NCBI GenBank assembly: GCA_951394045.1
Contig: OX595985.1
Span: 4,464,001-4,528,000, forward strand
Length of the DNA: 64,000 nt
Source: Nitzschia sp. DOCU1
Taxonomy: Eukaryota; Bacillariophyta; Bacillariophyceae; Bacillariales; Bacillariaceae
Direction of reading: 5' to 3'
Under the pieces are notes generated by a model that was not told the DNA's origin, made no database searches, and saw nothing but the letters and a program-made list of their open reading frames with translations. The translations under genes and the position numbers were made by a program. Positions 34,497 to 45,052 of this stretch are shown here, piece by piece; positions within the stretch are counted from its first letter, which is position 1; the number at the start of each line of letters is the position of its first letter.

Positions 34497-34947
34497 TGCC
34501 AGTATAGTGGAGCACGTAGTTGGTCCAAGGATGGACTTTCACGTCTCCGGCTAGGACGTCGAACAGCTTGGCTGGCAGGTACACAGCCTGCGGCACTTGC
34601 GCCCCCATGACGTCCATCTTGAACATCACGACTTTGTCATGCCACTCACGTGCCGCTGGGTTCCCCATGGCTTGCGGGAAGACCATAGCGCGATGGTAGA
34701 ATATCACCGGTGCGACGTCCTTCGTGACGGACACGTAAACGTGAGGCATTTCGTCCCAGGTACACTTGACCTCATCGTACAAGGCGGTACCGGACTTCCA
34801 AGTAGTTTCGTCAGCGGAGCTGAACGACTGGTAGATACCAGCTTGCTCCCCAAAATGTGCATCACGCCAGTTGACGTTCTCGTAAAGAGAATGGTAAGTG
34901 GCCGGAGCCTCGGCTAGTAGAGCAGCGGCTTCGGAGAAACGGACCAT
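34291..34947 (-). CDS. DIRS1 first ORF, unknown function
   Basis: 218-codon frame starting MVRFSEAAALLAEAPATYHS. Middle part reads VHPWTNYVLHYTGNDGADTP. It overlaps the next ORF by about 200 bp in another frame, and beyond roughly residue 150 it becomes arginine/proline-rich, suggesting the genuine protein may continue in the gag frame after a shift. Not recognised; could be the true gag N-terminus. Confidence 0.5.
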   Translation of the reverse strand: MVRFSEAAALLAEAPATYHSLYENVNWRDAHFGEQAGIYQSFSSADETTWKSGTALYDEVKCTWDEMPHVYVSVTKDVAPVIFYHRAMVFPQAMGNPAAREWHDKVVMFKMDVMGAQVPQAVYLPAKLFDVLAGDVKVHPWTNYVLHYTGNDGADTPLEAVPNDAPATVFDTVRVRHGMYLPPPDRRQPLPLGIESRGVDCTVRRLPPDATGGPAWGL

Positions 34948-35676
34948 GATAGAGTTAATCGAAAACTATTTGTCTGCTAGTGTCAGCTTGTTAGTCAAGC
35001 GTCCTCTTCCCAGTTCTTGCTATTCGATAGCAAGATGAAAAAGTTTATGCTGGTGTCGTTCAACACGTAGTGTCGTCTGCTCTCTCAGCTTCCTCCTTTC
35101 TTCTTCTTTTAGTAGTTCGGTAGCTGGTAGTTCTAAATTCTCATCCGGGTTCCCTGGACCTTGTTCTCTGGTCCCTTCGCCGTCCAACCTCTCCGCGGTT
35201 ACTAGCAGTGTGTTGATCTTTCCGCCCCGTGAGCAAGAGGCATCCAGCGCAAGCCGAGCATTGGGCATTGCCGGTGCGCCAGCCCGCCAACGGCTCTCTC
35301 GCCCCCAATGCCAATCTGCTATCACTCACGCGTAGCAATCCAAATTGGACGCAAAGAGAGCAACACCGGCGGTGTCTTGACTGGAGCTGTGGCTTCTTTC
35401 AAGCGCTTTGAAGCGTAGGATGAAGAGAAACTGCATTAAAGGTTGGCATGATAGCAGCAAATGGAAGGACAAGATGACAACCGATTGTGAATCACAGTGC
35501 ATCTCGATGCCATGATGCATTGTCTTCGTCGTTTTCGCCACACATACGTCAGTCTTTTCGTTGTTCGGATGGGTCTAACTGGCATTCGAATGTGTCGATC
35601 ATTGCCATGGCGTACGCGCGCGCATGCACGCCCGAATCGAGATGTTTTGGTAGGATGTGAGTCCCATAGATTCCCT
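34948..35676. other. DIRS1 leader and LINE-flank region, no clear gene
   Basis: A minus-strand frame at 35020-35325 (101 codons, charged C-terminal half) may belong to the DIRS1 leader but shows no recognisable domain. The stretch 35330-35676 is non-coding; by the nested logic, 35676 leftwards should be the continuation of the LINE 3' flank beyond Gypsy2. Confidence 0.45.
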
Positions 35677-35859
35677 TGCACTACGCTAGCGATGAAAAGT
35701 AGATGTAGGTGAAAATAATGAGTCTATTGTAAAGGTAGATCTATCGAGCCCTTCTAGCTGGACGGATCTTTCTATAGATATCGGCATTGGGTCGCCACGT
35801 CAGGGGCGACGAATGTTGAATCGTGCGTCCAGTCCCGAGGGGACAGCGGGTGTATTGCA
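35677..35859 (-). repeat. Gypsy2 3' LTR (183 bp)
   Basis: TG...CA bordered; one difference from 40072-40254 (gcgggT against gcgggC). Confidence 0.9.
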
Positions 35860-38800
35860 CTCGCTTCCTTCCAAGGCACGATGTGCGAGGGGAAAATGGG
35901 TGAAGGAGTCGTATATTTACGCGTTGCTTAACGCGGCTGTCACGAGCAATGGTTACGTTGCCATTGGAATGCACGTGGGTGATCGTAAATGGGCCATCAT
36001 ATGGGCAATTGTGTTTTGCTGTTTTGCGTCATCGGTACAGTACTTGGTCACCGACTCGGTAGTCGTGGTATTTTCGTTTTTTGTTTTTTCGTGTGTTGTT
36101 GTCATTAATTAATTTTTGCTTTTGTCGTCTGATGTCGTCCCAGTTGGCTTCGAATGATCTCTCCATGATCGTATCGCGCCCAAAAACGAGTTCAGCCGGC
36201 GTGGCTTTAGTAGTGGTGTGGTATGTGCTGCGAATGGCGAACGCAACGGCGGCAAGGTAGCCAGACCAGGGATCAAGGGGGTCCATATCGCGGACTTGGA
36301 GGTCGAAGGTGCGTAACATGTTATGCAGTGTGAGGTGAACGCGTTCGACGACACTGTTTGACTGAGGGTTTCTGCTTGTCGCTGGCTTTGCCTTTATTCC
36401 GTAGCTGTCAAGCAGTTCCTGGAATTCTTTCCCAGTGAATTCTCCGCCTTGATCGGAGGTAATGTAAGTAGGTCGAGGGTATCAGCATAGCCATTGCCTG
36501 TCGAGTGCCAACGCAACTGTCTCACTTTCTTTGTTTTGTATTTCGCATATCTCGAACCATGATGTCGCGGGGTCGATCATGGTCAGAGCCAATAGTTCGT
36601 GGACGTGTCCCTTGCCGTCTTGAACTTTGTAAGGACCGATGAGGTCGACACATAATTTTCTCCATGGCACGTACTCTGCTTTTTTTGCGGGTAAGTGGCC
36701 ATACTTTGTCGTTTTTGTTTTCAAACGTTGACATTCCTCACAATTCTTTGTGTGTCGGCGGACGTCTCGACGAACGTTTTTCCATGTGAAGCTGCGGCGG
36801 ATTGTTTGCTCTGTCCGGTCCGTCCCCGGATGGCATAGGTTTGTGTTGTACCATTCAATTAGTGGTCGCCGCAGTGTTTCAGGTACGGGAATTTTGTCGT
36901 CTTTGAAGATGAGACGGTGCTTTCCCTTGTTTCTCACCGTGTAATTACTCTTCGTTTCTAGTTTTTGCAGCAACTCGGCGCCTTTCCATTGGCGAGCGCC
37001 GATGATGTCGTAGCGGATGGGCACCACTTGTTCCAAGGTGACTTCTGCCGATGCTTGCTTTGTCTTCTGTCGCTTACTCGGCCTTTCTTTTTCTTTTTCT
37101 TTCAATTGCTCGAAAAAGGTTCTGGCTTTCTCCGTAAGCTTCCTTTCTCGTCGAGTTTGGATAGCATGTAAGGTCGGCGCAGCCACGGAGACCTCGGGCT
37201 CGTCCGACGAATTGGTGTCATCGCGCGCGTTGCCTCCTTGGCCTTCGGCATCCTTAGCCGGTATCAGCGTCATCCGACTCAGTGCGTCGGCGACGATATT
37301 TGCCTTCCCTTTGATATAGTGGATGGCGGGTCCAAACTCTTCGACGTACATCCGCCAGCGATGAACGCGGTCGGAAGTGAAACTTTCAAAGGTAAGGTTT
37401 TTGTGGTCGGTGTAAATTTCGATTTCGTATCCTAACAGGATGCTTCTAAACTCCCGAAGGGTTTCGACGATGCTGAGCAGCTCCCGCTCGGTCGTCGTGT
37501 ATTTTTGCTGCGCTTCCGTGAGCTTTCTGCTGTAGAAGGCGATTGGTTTGCCGTCCTGCATGATCACCGCGCCGAGCTGATAGTCGCTCGCATCGGTATA
37601 GATCACGAACTTCTTCGAGAAGTCGGGATAGGCTAAGATCACGTCTCGCGCGATCGCTTCTTTCATGGCGTTGAAGGCAGCTGTATGTTTTGGCAGCCAT
37701 TCAAACTTTTTAGATTTACTTGAGGTAAGTTCGGCCAATGGCGCAAGAATGTGCGACCGATGGCGCCACATGTCGCGATAAAAATTCACCATGCCAATGA
37801 ACCGTCTCAACTGTTTTCTGTTCTCCGGTACAGCGATGTCCATTATTCCTTGTATTTTCTTTTTGACTGGTGTGATGCCTTGTCGCGTCAGCCAGAAGCC
37901 TAGGTATTCGATTTGGTCCGCGTAGAAGGTACTCTTTGCGGCATTGACTTTCAGTCCTGCCTTTTCGAGCCGTCTCAACACGGTCTCCAAATCTCGTAAG
38001 TGGGCTTCGAACGTGTCTCGTCCGATCAGTAATAGATCGTCGAGGTAGGTGCGAACAAAGTGTTCTAACCCTTGCATCAATTGCATCATTTTAGATTGAA
38101 AGATATCGGATGATGATGAGACGCCCATGGGTAGCCGTTGGTAGGCGTACTTGCCCCACGGCGTGATGATAGTGCACATTTCTTGTGCTTTCGGGGTAAG
38201 TCGGACTGTGTAATAGCCCATGTTGAGATCTAGCGACGTCGCAAATTGGAATCCTTCCAAATTGTGGAGGATGTCGGCGATCGTCAGTGGAGGTGTATGC
38301 TTTCGCAAGAGTTTCTCGTTGAGTTTGCGGAAATCACTCACGAAGCGTACTGTTCCATTCTTTTTAGGTATGATGAATGTTGGGTAGGCGTGCCGGCTAT
38401 TTTCGGTGCATCTTAGAACGCCCAGTTCTTCGAGGCGATCGATCTCCTTTTTGAGAGTCGCTCGATGAATGTGGGGTTCGGCGAAAGCCGATTTCGCGTG
38501 GTAAGGTTCGTCGTGTCCGGGCTTCACTAGGAAGTCAGCCGGGTCACATTCGAAGTCGCCAAGTGTTCCGTCGAACAATGGCTCGTATTTCTTCAGTAGC
38601 TTCAATAGAGCTTTCTTCTGTTTAGACGAGACAAGAGAGGCATTGATAAAGCTACTCGATGAGCCCGAGTCTAGTAACGCATTGGCACTAGCTGGGTCCA
38701 TCCAGTGGTCCTTCTCCGGTAGTATGCTGACTGTGAGGGCCGCTTTTCTGCGCCTCTTCGTCGTTTTTAACCGTCCTGGTTGGATCGGGTTGGCGTATCG

Positions 38801-39202
38801 TGTGTGCCGTCGGCTTATGGCGTAACAGCGTTCACGTTCCAAGACTTGGGGTAAAAACTTTTCTTTTAGGGCGCTGAAATACTTATAGTACGAGGATTCA
38901 GAATCGTCACTAGAATAGTTAGACTCACTATTTGAGTCGCTAGTACGGTTTCTCTTGTGGGCTGGGTTACGGCGTTTCTTAGCGCATCCCGCCGATCGTT
39001 TGTGGTTAGACGAACAAGTCGAGTTCGAACTCTCGCTTACCTCATCGTCTTCGTGATCCTTTTCCTCGATGTCGTGCCTGTGCCTGCCACGGTCACGGTG
39101 AATTTTTCTGTCTTTATTATTATATTTGCTTCCGCCCTCAACGCGCTGCTTCTTTTCGCATCGGGCGTTGTAACCACAGTCAGAGGTATTATGGTTGTCC
39201 AT
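35860..39202 (-). pseudogene. Gypsy2 pol with protease deletion and two TGA
   Basis: Protease starts LLDSGSSSSFINAS but passes straight into SLVSSKQKKALLKLLKKYEP; about 100 residues of the protease are gone without a frame change. RT is complete: VSDFRKLNEKLLRK, LDLNMGYYTV, YLDDLLLIG, FIGMVNFYRDMW; RNase H has IYTDASDYQLGAVIMQDG; integrase has the H-H-C-C finger, CVDLIGPYKV, SDQGGEF and VVERVHLTL. TGA at 36481-36479 replaces the Arg of the conserved RYPRP, and a second TGA lies after GDQVLYR near 36029. The tail ends QRVNIRLLHPFSP close to the LTR. Confidence 0.85.
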
Positions 39203-40022
39203 ATTTACCTTTGCGACTATTATCAGAGTCGCGGTCCTGCCGGGTTCTTTTCTTTTCCGGGTGGCCGCTTCCAGAATCCTTGGGTCGCGACGGAAATCTG
39301 TTTCGATCGCGTCGCTCTTTTTGTTCCATGCGTCGGAACCGTTTCTTCAGGTCGTTGACCGGGATTTGCTTTGGGTCCGCCCCATTGGAGGTCAACTTGT
39401 CGTACCACGCTTGGGGTGCTGAACGCAGAATCAGTTTGCGGTACGCCTCCTCGGAGAGCGTGGGTTGGTCGTTTTCGGCAATCTGGTTTCCTTCGGCGTC
39501 CAGATCAAGGGGGAAATATTTCAAGTCGGCAATCATCCGGTCGATTTCCGAGATGAATTGGTTGAAGGTTGCGCTTGCGGGCTTCCTCAGGGTCTCGAGG
39601 TAATCCACTTGGTCGGACCTTGGGGTGTCGCCGTTAAAGATATAGGCCTTGAGGTCCGCTAGGGTTGCCTCGAAGGCTGCGTCATCAACGTAGACGTACT
39701 CGTCTTTGTACCGCTCGAAATCGTCCAGTGCCTTCCCAGACAAGCAACTGGCGGTCACTCCGAACTTGCTTGGGCCATTACCACATGGCTTGCGAAGGAA
39801 AACATCTCGCAATCGGGCTTCGAATTGGCACCAGAAGCGGGCGTTGTCGTCACCGTACTTGCCATCGTATACGGTGACTTTTTTCTCATGGGTCCCTCCA
39901 TTCGGGTTGGCTGGCTCGTCCCTCAACTCGAACTTGACCGTAGGACCTTTCAGAGTCTTGCGCTTGCCGTTGAAGTCGGTGCGCATCACTATGCTTGGGA
40001 TCGGAAGTTGTTTGGGGGCCAT
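39189..40022 (-). CDS. Gypsy2 gag
   Basis: Start chosen at ATG 40022 (MAPKQLPIPSIV); upstream codons lie in LTR-proximal sequence. Capsid-like region: YGDDNARFWCQFEARLRDVF, ASATFNQFISEIDRMIADL, ILRSAPQAWYDKL. The C-terminus is arginine/lysine-rich and ends KGKYGQP at the overlap with pol. Only the C-terminal half of a zinc knuckle (DNHNTSDC) is readable, and it lies in the pol frame, so the knuckle looks split or deleted. Confidence 0.8.
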   Translation of the reverse strand: MAPKQLPIPSIVMRTDFNGKRKTLKGPTVKFELRDEPANPNGGTHEKKVTVYDGKYGDDNARFWCQFEARLRDVFLRKPCGNGPSKFGVTASCLSGKALDDFERYKDEYVYVDDAAFEATLADLKAYIFNGDTPRSDQVDYLETLRKPASATFNQFISEIDRMIADLKYFPLDLDAEGNQIAENDQPTLSEEAYRKLILRSAPQAWYDKLTSNGADPKQIPVNDLKKRFRRMEQKERRDRNRFPSRPKDSGSGHPEKKRTRQDRDSDNSRKGKYGQP

Positions 40023-40058
40023 GGTGGGCAACAAAGAAGGTTTTGAAAGAAACCCGTG

Positions 40059-40070
40059 CGTGAATTCACG
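40059..40070 (-). promoter_or_regulatory. Gypsy2 palindrome at primer-binding position
   Basis: CGTGAATTCACG, one base inside the 5' LTR. Confidence 0.7.
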
Positions 40071-40071
40071 G

Positions 40072-40254
40072 TGCACTACGCTAGCGATGAAAAGTAGATG
40101 TAGGTGAAAATAATGAGTCTATTGTAAAGGTAGATCTATCGAGCCCTTCTAGCTGGACGGATCTTTCTATAGATATCGGCATTGGGTCGCCACGTCAGGG
40201 GCGACGAATGTTGAATCGTGCGTCCAGTCCCGAGGGGACAGCGGGCGTATTGCA
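40072..40254 (-). repeat. Gypsy2 5' LTR (183 bp)
   Basis: Partner of 35677-35859. One nucleotide inside it, at 40059-40070, lies the perfect palindrome CGTGAATTCACG at the primer-binding position. Confidence 0.9.
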
Positions 40255-40299
40255 CCCCTCCATCTTTTAGCGAATTTTGAACGGTTTGTAAGATCCAGA
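40255..40299 (-). pseudogene. LINE 3' end between Gypsy2 and Copia3
   Basis: These 45 bp carry the last codons of the LINE frame (SYKPFKIR then TAA) when joined to 46969 across Copia3. They end at the Gypsy2 LTR. Confidence 0.65.
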
Positions 40300-40622
40300 T
40301 GTTAAAATAACCGGTTCGTAAACAGGTTATGGGCTTGCTTTTAGAACGTTTGGTTCTTAGTATTATTTTTATTATGAGCTCATTTGAGCATCTACTTTGT
40401 AATCTTGCGATCCTTTGATCGTGCATTTTCTGATCTTACGGAAGCTAGTCTGAGTCTTGACGGAAGTCTTTACGATCTTGTCGCTTCCGCAAGACTAGCT
40501 CTCTTCCTGATCCTAGTCGTCCTGCGAATAGTACTGAGTCGTGAGACCCAGTCGATTCGAGTCACTAGTCGACTCGTCCGAATGGCCTTCAAACCATTCA
40601 TTCGAATCGCCGTAATCGAACA
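40300..40622 (-). repeat. Copia3 3' LTR (323 bp)
   Basis: Ends TG...CA; differs from the other LTR at two places (around 40510 and 40605). Confidence 0.92.
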
Positions 40623-40657
40623 CTCCCTCTTTTGATTGCCATGAGTCGAGTCGCCTC

Positions 40658-43600
40658 CTACCAACCCATTATGATCTTTCGGAACTTTGCTACAGCATCT
40701 TCGTTCAGCGGCTTCGTCAATAGGTCTGCAGGTTGATCCAAGGTATCAATCTTGTGGATTGAGATCTCGCCATTGTCGACGTATGATCTGAAGTGGTGTA
40801 GCCTGCAATTAAGGTGCTTCGTTCTTGGTCGGAACTTTGCTACCTTCGCAATCTCCAATGCTCCAGTATTGTCCTCGAATACCCTGCAATGTACCCTTGC
40901 TGCCGTCACGTCGATTGGTATGCCTTCGTTTAGCATTTCCTTAAATAGGCTGATGATTGGAATTGCGTCTCGTAGTGCGTAGGAAATGCCCGTGTATTTG
41001 CTTTCCGTGCTTGATAGTGCCACTTCCGTTTGAAGTTGCGATTTCCAGAGGATTGGGCATCCGGCATACATAATTAGGTAGCCATGTCTGGATCGCGCCG
41101 TATCTCGGTCATCTGTTTCTTCTTGGTCCCAGTTGCCTGCAAAGTCTGCGTCGACAAAGACTTCCAATCCTCGTTCTGCCGTTGGTTTCAGAATCATTCC
41201 TTTATCCCTTGTTCCCTTCAGATAACGTGCAACCCAGCGTATCGCTTCTCCGTGCTCTTTCTTAGGGCAGGTGGAGAATCTCATGCATTGATGTGTTATG
41301 TACGCAATGTCTGGTCGAGAACCCTTTTCGAGATAATTCAACTTACCGATGACCGATCGATAATTGAACGAGTTGTCGAAGTCCTCCGATTTGGAATGTC
41401 TTGATAATAACTTTGATGATGCAGCTGGTGTTGATCGCGTACCCGTGTTCTCCGGCATCTTGAGGTCCTGAATGATTTGATCGATCAAATGAGGTTGAGT
41501 CAAATGAATCGATCCATCTGGTTTCCTGTCGATGTTGACGCCTAGAAAGTCTTGGATGTCGCCTTCGATCGTGATGTTGAGTTTGGCACGCTTGATGTCC
41601 TCTATCGCCTTGTTCACCTCGTCCAGGTCGGGACCAGCGAGGATCGAGTCGTCGGTGTAAAGCACGTACATCACGTTGCCGCGATAGAACACGCACTCGT
41701 CGACTTCGGATCGTTTGAATCCCACCTTGTTGATGAGAATGTCCGAAAGGTACTTATACCAGACACGACTTGATTGCTTTTGCCCATAGACGTTCCTATG
41801 CAGTCGCAATACGTAGTCCTTGGTGTTCCCTTCTCGAATACTGAATCCTCGTGGTATCTCCATGTAGATCTCCCTCTCGACGGGTGCTTGGGGAAAGGCC
41901 AGCACGTAATCAATTTGCCGCGTGTGCCAATTGTGGAGCGCAGAAAGTATCAATAAGGTCCTAATGGAATTCCAGCTTGCGACAGGGGCATATGTTTGGT
42001 CATAATGCTGTCCGTACTTCATCCGTGAACCATCGATGTTGAGTCGTGCCTTGTACTTCTTGATTTGTCTCGTTCGAATGTCACGCTTGCGCTTCATTTG
42101 CCACACGGCAGGAAGTACTGGTACTCCCTCTCGAACCTCCGATCTATGAATGACCGTGAAGTTTCCATTTTGTAGTTGATCGTCCCATTCCTTCTGCATC
42201 GCTTTCTTGAACTGCGCCGCATCCGGTTCCTTCATCGCCTGGTGGTGGTACATGGTATCCGGATCCGCCGTCGCCTTGAAAACTTGGAGTGGGTCTAGTT
42301 CCGGCAATCCTGCGTAGTTAGGAAACATCGCCTGTAGAACAAATATTTCGCCTTCTATATTCCCTGCAGTGGCTTTGGATAGTTCAGCCATCATCACTTC
42401 GATGATCTGCGTCGGAGTAGTCTGCTGGGTCCCGTCGGCTCGGGATTCGTCCGCTGGTCGTTCGTTGTCCGACGTCGCGTTCGGTTTGTTGTCCGTCGTC
42501 GTTCGTTCCTGCTGACGGCCAGACTGATCTGGTCTTTTAGAGTCTTCTTGTGTCGCCAGGTGACTATCATTGGCATGTACTCGAGTATTCCCTGCCTCTT
42601 CGTTCGTGGCAGGGACTTCAGCTTCACTAGCTGGATCCAACGTCTTACGCCTCTTAGCTGGTCTCGAAGTAGTCGAGTCTCCTTTAGCTAGGGCTCCCTC
42701 TGGCTCTTGTAGTACCTCGTTTCTCCTGAATATAGACTCTGATGAAGGGCGTTTCTTCTTTGCTGATGACGCCGTCTTCTTCGTTGCAAGGAAACCGGCC
42801 TTCTGTTGCCAGGTGGTGTGGAACTCATCTTCCCTCACTGTTCGAAAGCTTGGGTCGAATGCCACGTGGAATTGTGGCGATACCAGTCCTGTCATTCGAT
42901 CCAGTACCAGTGCCACATTCCTTCCATGGTATGGTGACCTACCGAGGTATATACCTACCTTCGATCGGTACTCTCACTTATGGTGTATTCCTCTTCCTGT
43001 CTGGAGAGCGTTCTCCAACACATAGACCGGACATCCGAATGGCATCCAGTGTTTAGTGTTGGTCTGAACTGATGACCCTGAGAATAATTGCAGTGGGGAT
43101 AGCCCGTCCTTGCGCTTTAAGTTGGGCGTCTCATTAATGGCTTCGCAGGACATTCGTAGCGCGTAGGGCCATAAGTTCACCGTTGCCTGCGTTCTCCATC
43201 ATCTGTCCATATGTATGAGCTGCGACCTTGTTAGGTCTTGCAGCGACCGTATGCGTCTTTCCGCCAGTCCGTTCGAATGGTGTGCGTTGACTCCCGCAAA
43301 TGTGAGCGTCTGCCGATTTGCTCGGCATTCATCTACCCATTTATTGGCTCGGAAGATTCCGTTGTCCGCGTGGTATGCCAACACCTTAACTCCAAATTGG
43401 CTCGCATATGCTTCAAACGCCTTCTTACCGGCTATTGTTTCATCCGCGTCGGGCGTCTTCTGTAAGTAAACATAGGACAGTCCTGAGTATTGATCGACAT
43501 AAACCGTTGCATAACGGTATCGCTTTGTTGTCAGTTTTCCAGTCATTTGCGCAATGAGTCCAGGTGTCCGCGAGACAAGCTGGTCGACTGATATGACTTG

Positions 43601-45052
43601 TCCTGGTGCAGTCGCATTATTCGTAGAAGTCCAATCTCGCCTTCGCTTCGAGCGCCACTGTCGTCTTGTAGCTTTGGTGAATACTTGACATTCAGCTAGT
43701 CGTCTTGGGATGATATTCTGCTTAGCCATGTTCAGAAGTTTCGCGAAGCTGACGTGGCCAAAACGGTGGTGGTATCGTAGTAACTCAGAGGCCGCTGTTG
43801 TAGGCTGCCGATCCTCCTCCTCCTCGATTACCACTGGTGGTTTGGTATCAGAGCGCGTAGGTCCATTCAAATTGAAATTCGTCGTAGTTGGAGCTTCGGC
43901 ATCGTCCTGTGCCTCCTCCTGTGCGCGTCGCCGTCCGATTGGTAGTCCAGTTAGTCGTGACCAAAAGGTCGGTTTGCGTTTGACCGTCGTCCGGTCGGGG
44001 GATTCGGTGACGTCGATGTCGTCGTCTTCATCGTCGCTGACGACTTGCGTGTCGCATGCGCGGATTGGTGACTCAATCGATTCGTTGTAGTCAATCCTCC
44101 ACTCCTGGCAGAATAGCGCGAACTTGTTGAAACCTGGTGCCAAGTAGAAGGTGGCACAGTTATCTCGCTCGCTGATTATGACGTCGAGTTGGTTTGCGCC
44201 ATTGTTCCAGAAGAGAGTAGATTTGGTCGCCGTAGTAGTCTCGCCTGTACCCGCTGCATGCTTGATCTTGGAACCCAGTTGCGTTCGCGCCCAGTGCTGA
44301 GGGCTGAGTAGTCGAACGTGTCCTTTAGGGACATAGTAGGAATTCGGAATCCGGAATTTGTGAATTTGTCCGTCATTGTCGTACCAATGCCAAACTATGG
44401 TTCCTTGGTACACTTCGTAGGTATTCTGTCCCCCGAATCCTTTGATCACACGGTTGACCTTTCGAAGTGGTCCATCGAAGTCGTTGATGTCGTGCGATAT
44501 GCACGCACTGCACCGATTGTCGATTCCTATCGATCTTGATTCGGCGTCAGTATCGAAGTGCGCCACGTTCACTCGAATCCTTTCTCCCTCTGAATTCGTC
44601 TTCGTATCAGAGAGAACTTGTTCGACACATAGTTGTCTTGATCCATGCCATGGAGGTGGTCGGCACCACCATCGCGTCTTGTCGTTAGTAGTCGGTGTTC
44701 CTTCCCTTAGTAAGGTAGCTACCTTGATCGCCTGTTGATGCCACCTCCTCCTAGCACATTTTGCTTTGTACTCATGCCAAGTCGTTTCCCATGGAGTCCA
44801 TCGCTGACTCCACTGAGTGAGCATAGCTATGAGCAGAACTTGCATCGCCCGTAGGCGATTCCACCTTCTTGCCTTCGGTACGTAGGTATGTGCATACCCA
44901 TGCCTCGGGCTTGTCGTCGCGTCTTGCATCGTCGGGGTTTGGCCCAACATGATAACAAATAAGGTCACGAGTATACACAGAATAATCCGTGTTATATACA
45001 TTACGTGTACCTTCATGTAGTTCCATGCATCAGAGAGCCCAACCCGTCTCCG
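40658..45052 (-). pseudogene. Copia3 pol with two internal TGA
   Basis: One frame from the gag UGA to TAG at 40660-40658. A hydrophobic stretch YITRIILCILVTLFVIMLG follows 15-20 codons after the UGA. Protease: SIGIDNRCSACIS. Integrase: HHRFGHVSFAKLLNMA (the following Cys pair looks partly deleted, ECQVFTK), VYVDQYSGLSYVY, YHADNGIFR, HHSNGLAERRIRSL. TGA near 43197 replaces Arg (HMDR-TGA-W) and TGA near 42986 replaces Trp (HHK-TGA-EYRSK). RT: QIDYVLAFPQAPVE, YTDDSILAG; RNase H: FVDADFAGNW, STESKYTGIS, QPADLLTKPL. Confidence 0.85.

Larger units (their letters stand above)
30497..34947 (-). mobile_element. DIRS1: truncated tyrosine-recombinase retroelement
   Basis: Minus-strand ORFs in order: unknown ORF, gag-like protein, RT, RNase H, then the N-terminus of a tyrosine recombinase. 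This is the arrangement of DIRS/Ngaro-type elements, which have a recombinase instead of a DDE integrase. The 3' end, including most of the recombinase and the terminal repeats, is lost at 30497. Confidence 0.75.
35677..40254 (-). mobile_element. Gypsy2: complete Ty3/Gypsy element with damaged pol
   Basis: 4,578 bp between two 183-bp LTRs differing at one position. The flanks show CCCT next to the left LTR and within cccct on the right, a probable 4-bp target duplication. It lies in the 3' end of the LINE, 45 bp from Copia3. Gag and pol are in different frames (+1). Confidence 0.9.

Noticed and set aside
35677..39202. UGA reassigned to an amino acid in this genome
   Set aside because: UGA occurs at positions expecting both Arg and Trp, and Gypsy3 pol and YR2 recombinase end with UGA; decay plus readthrough explains it better.
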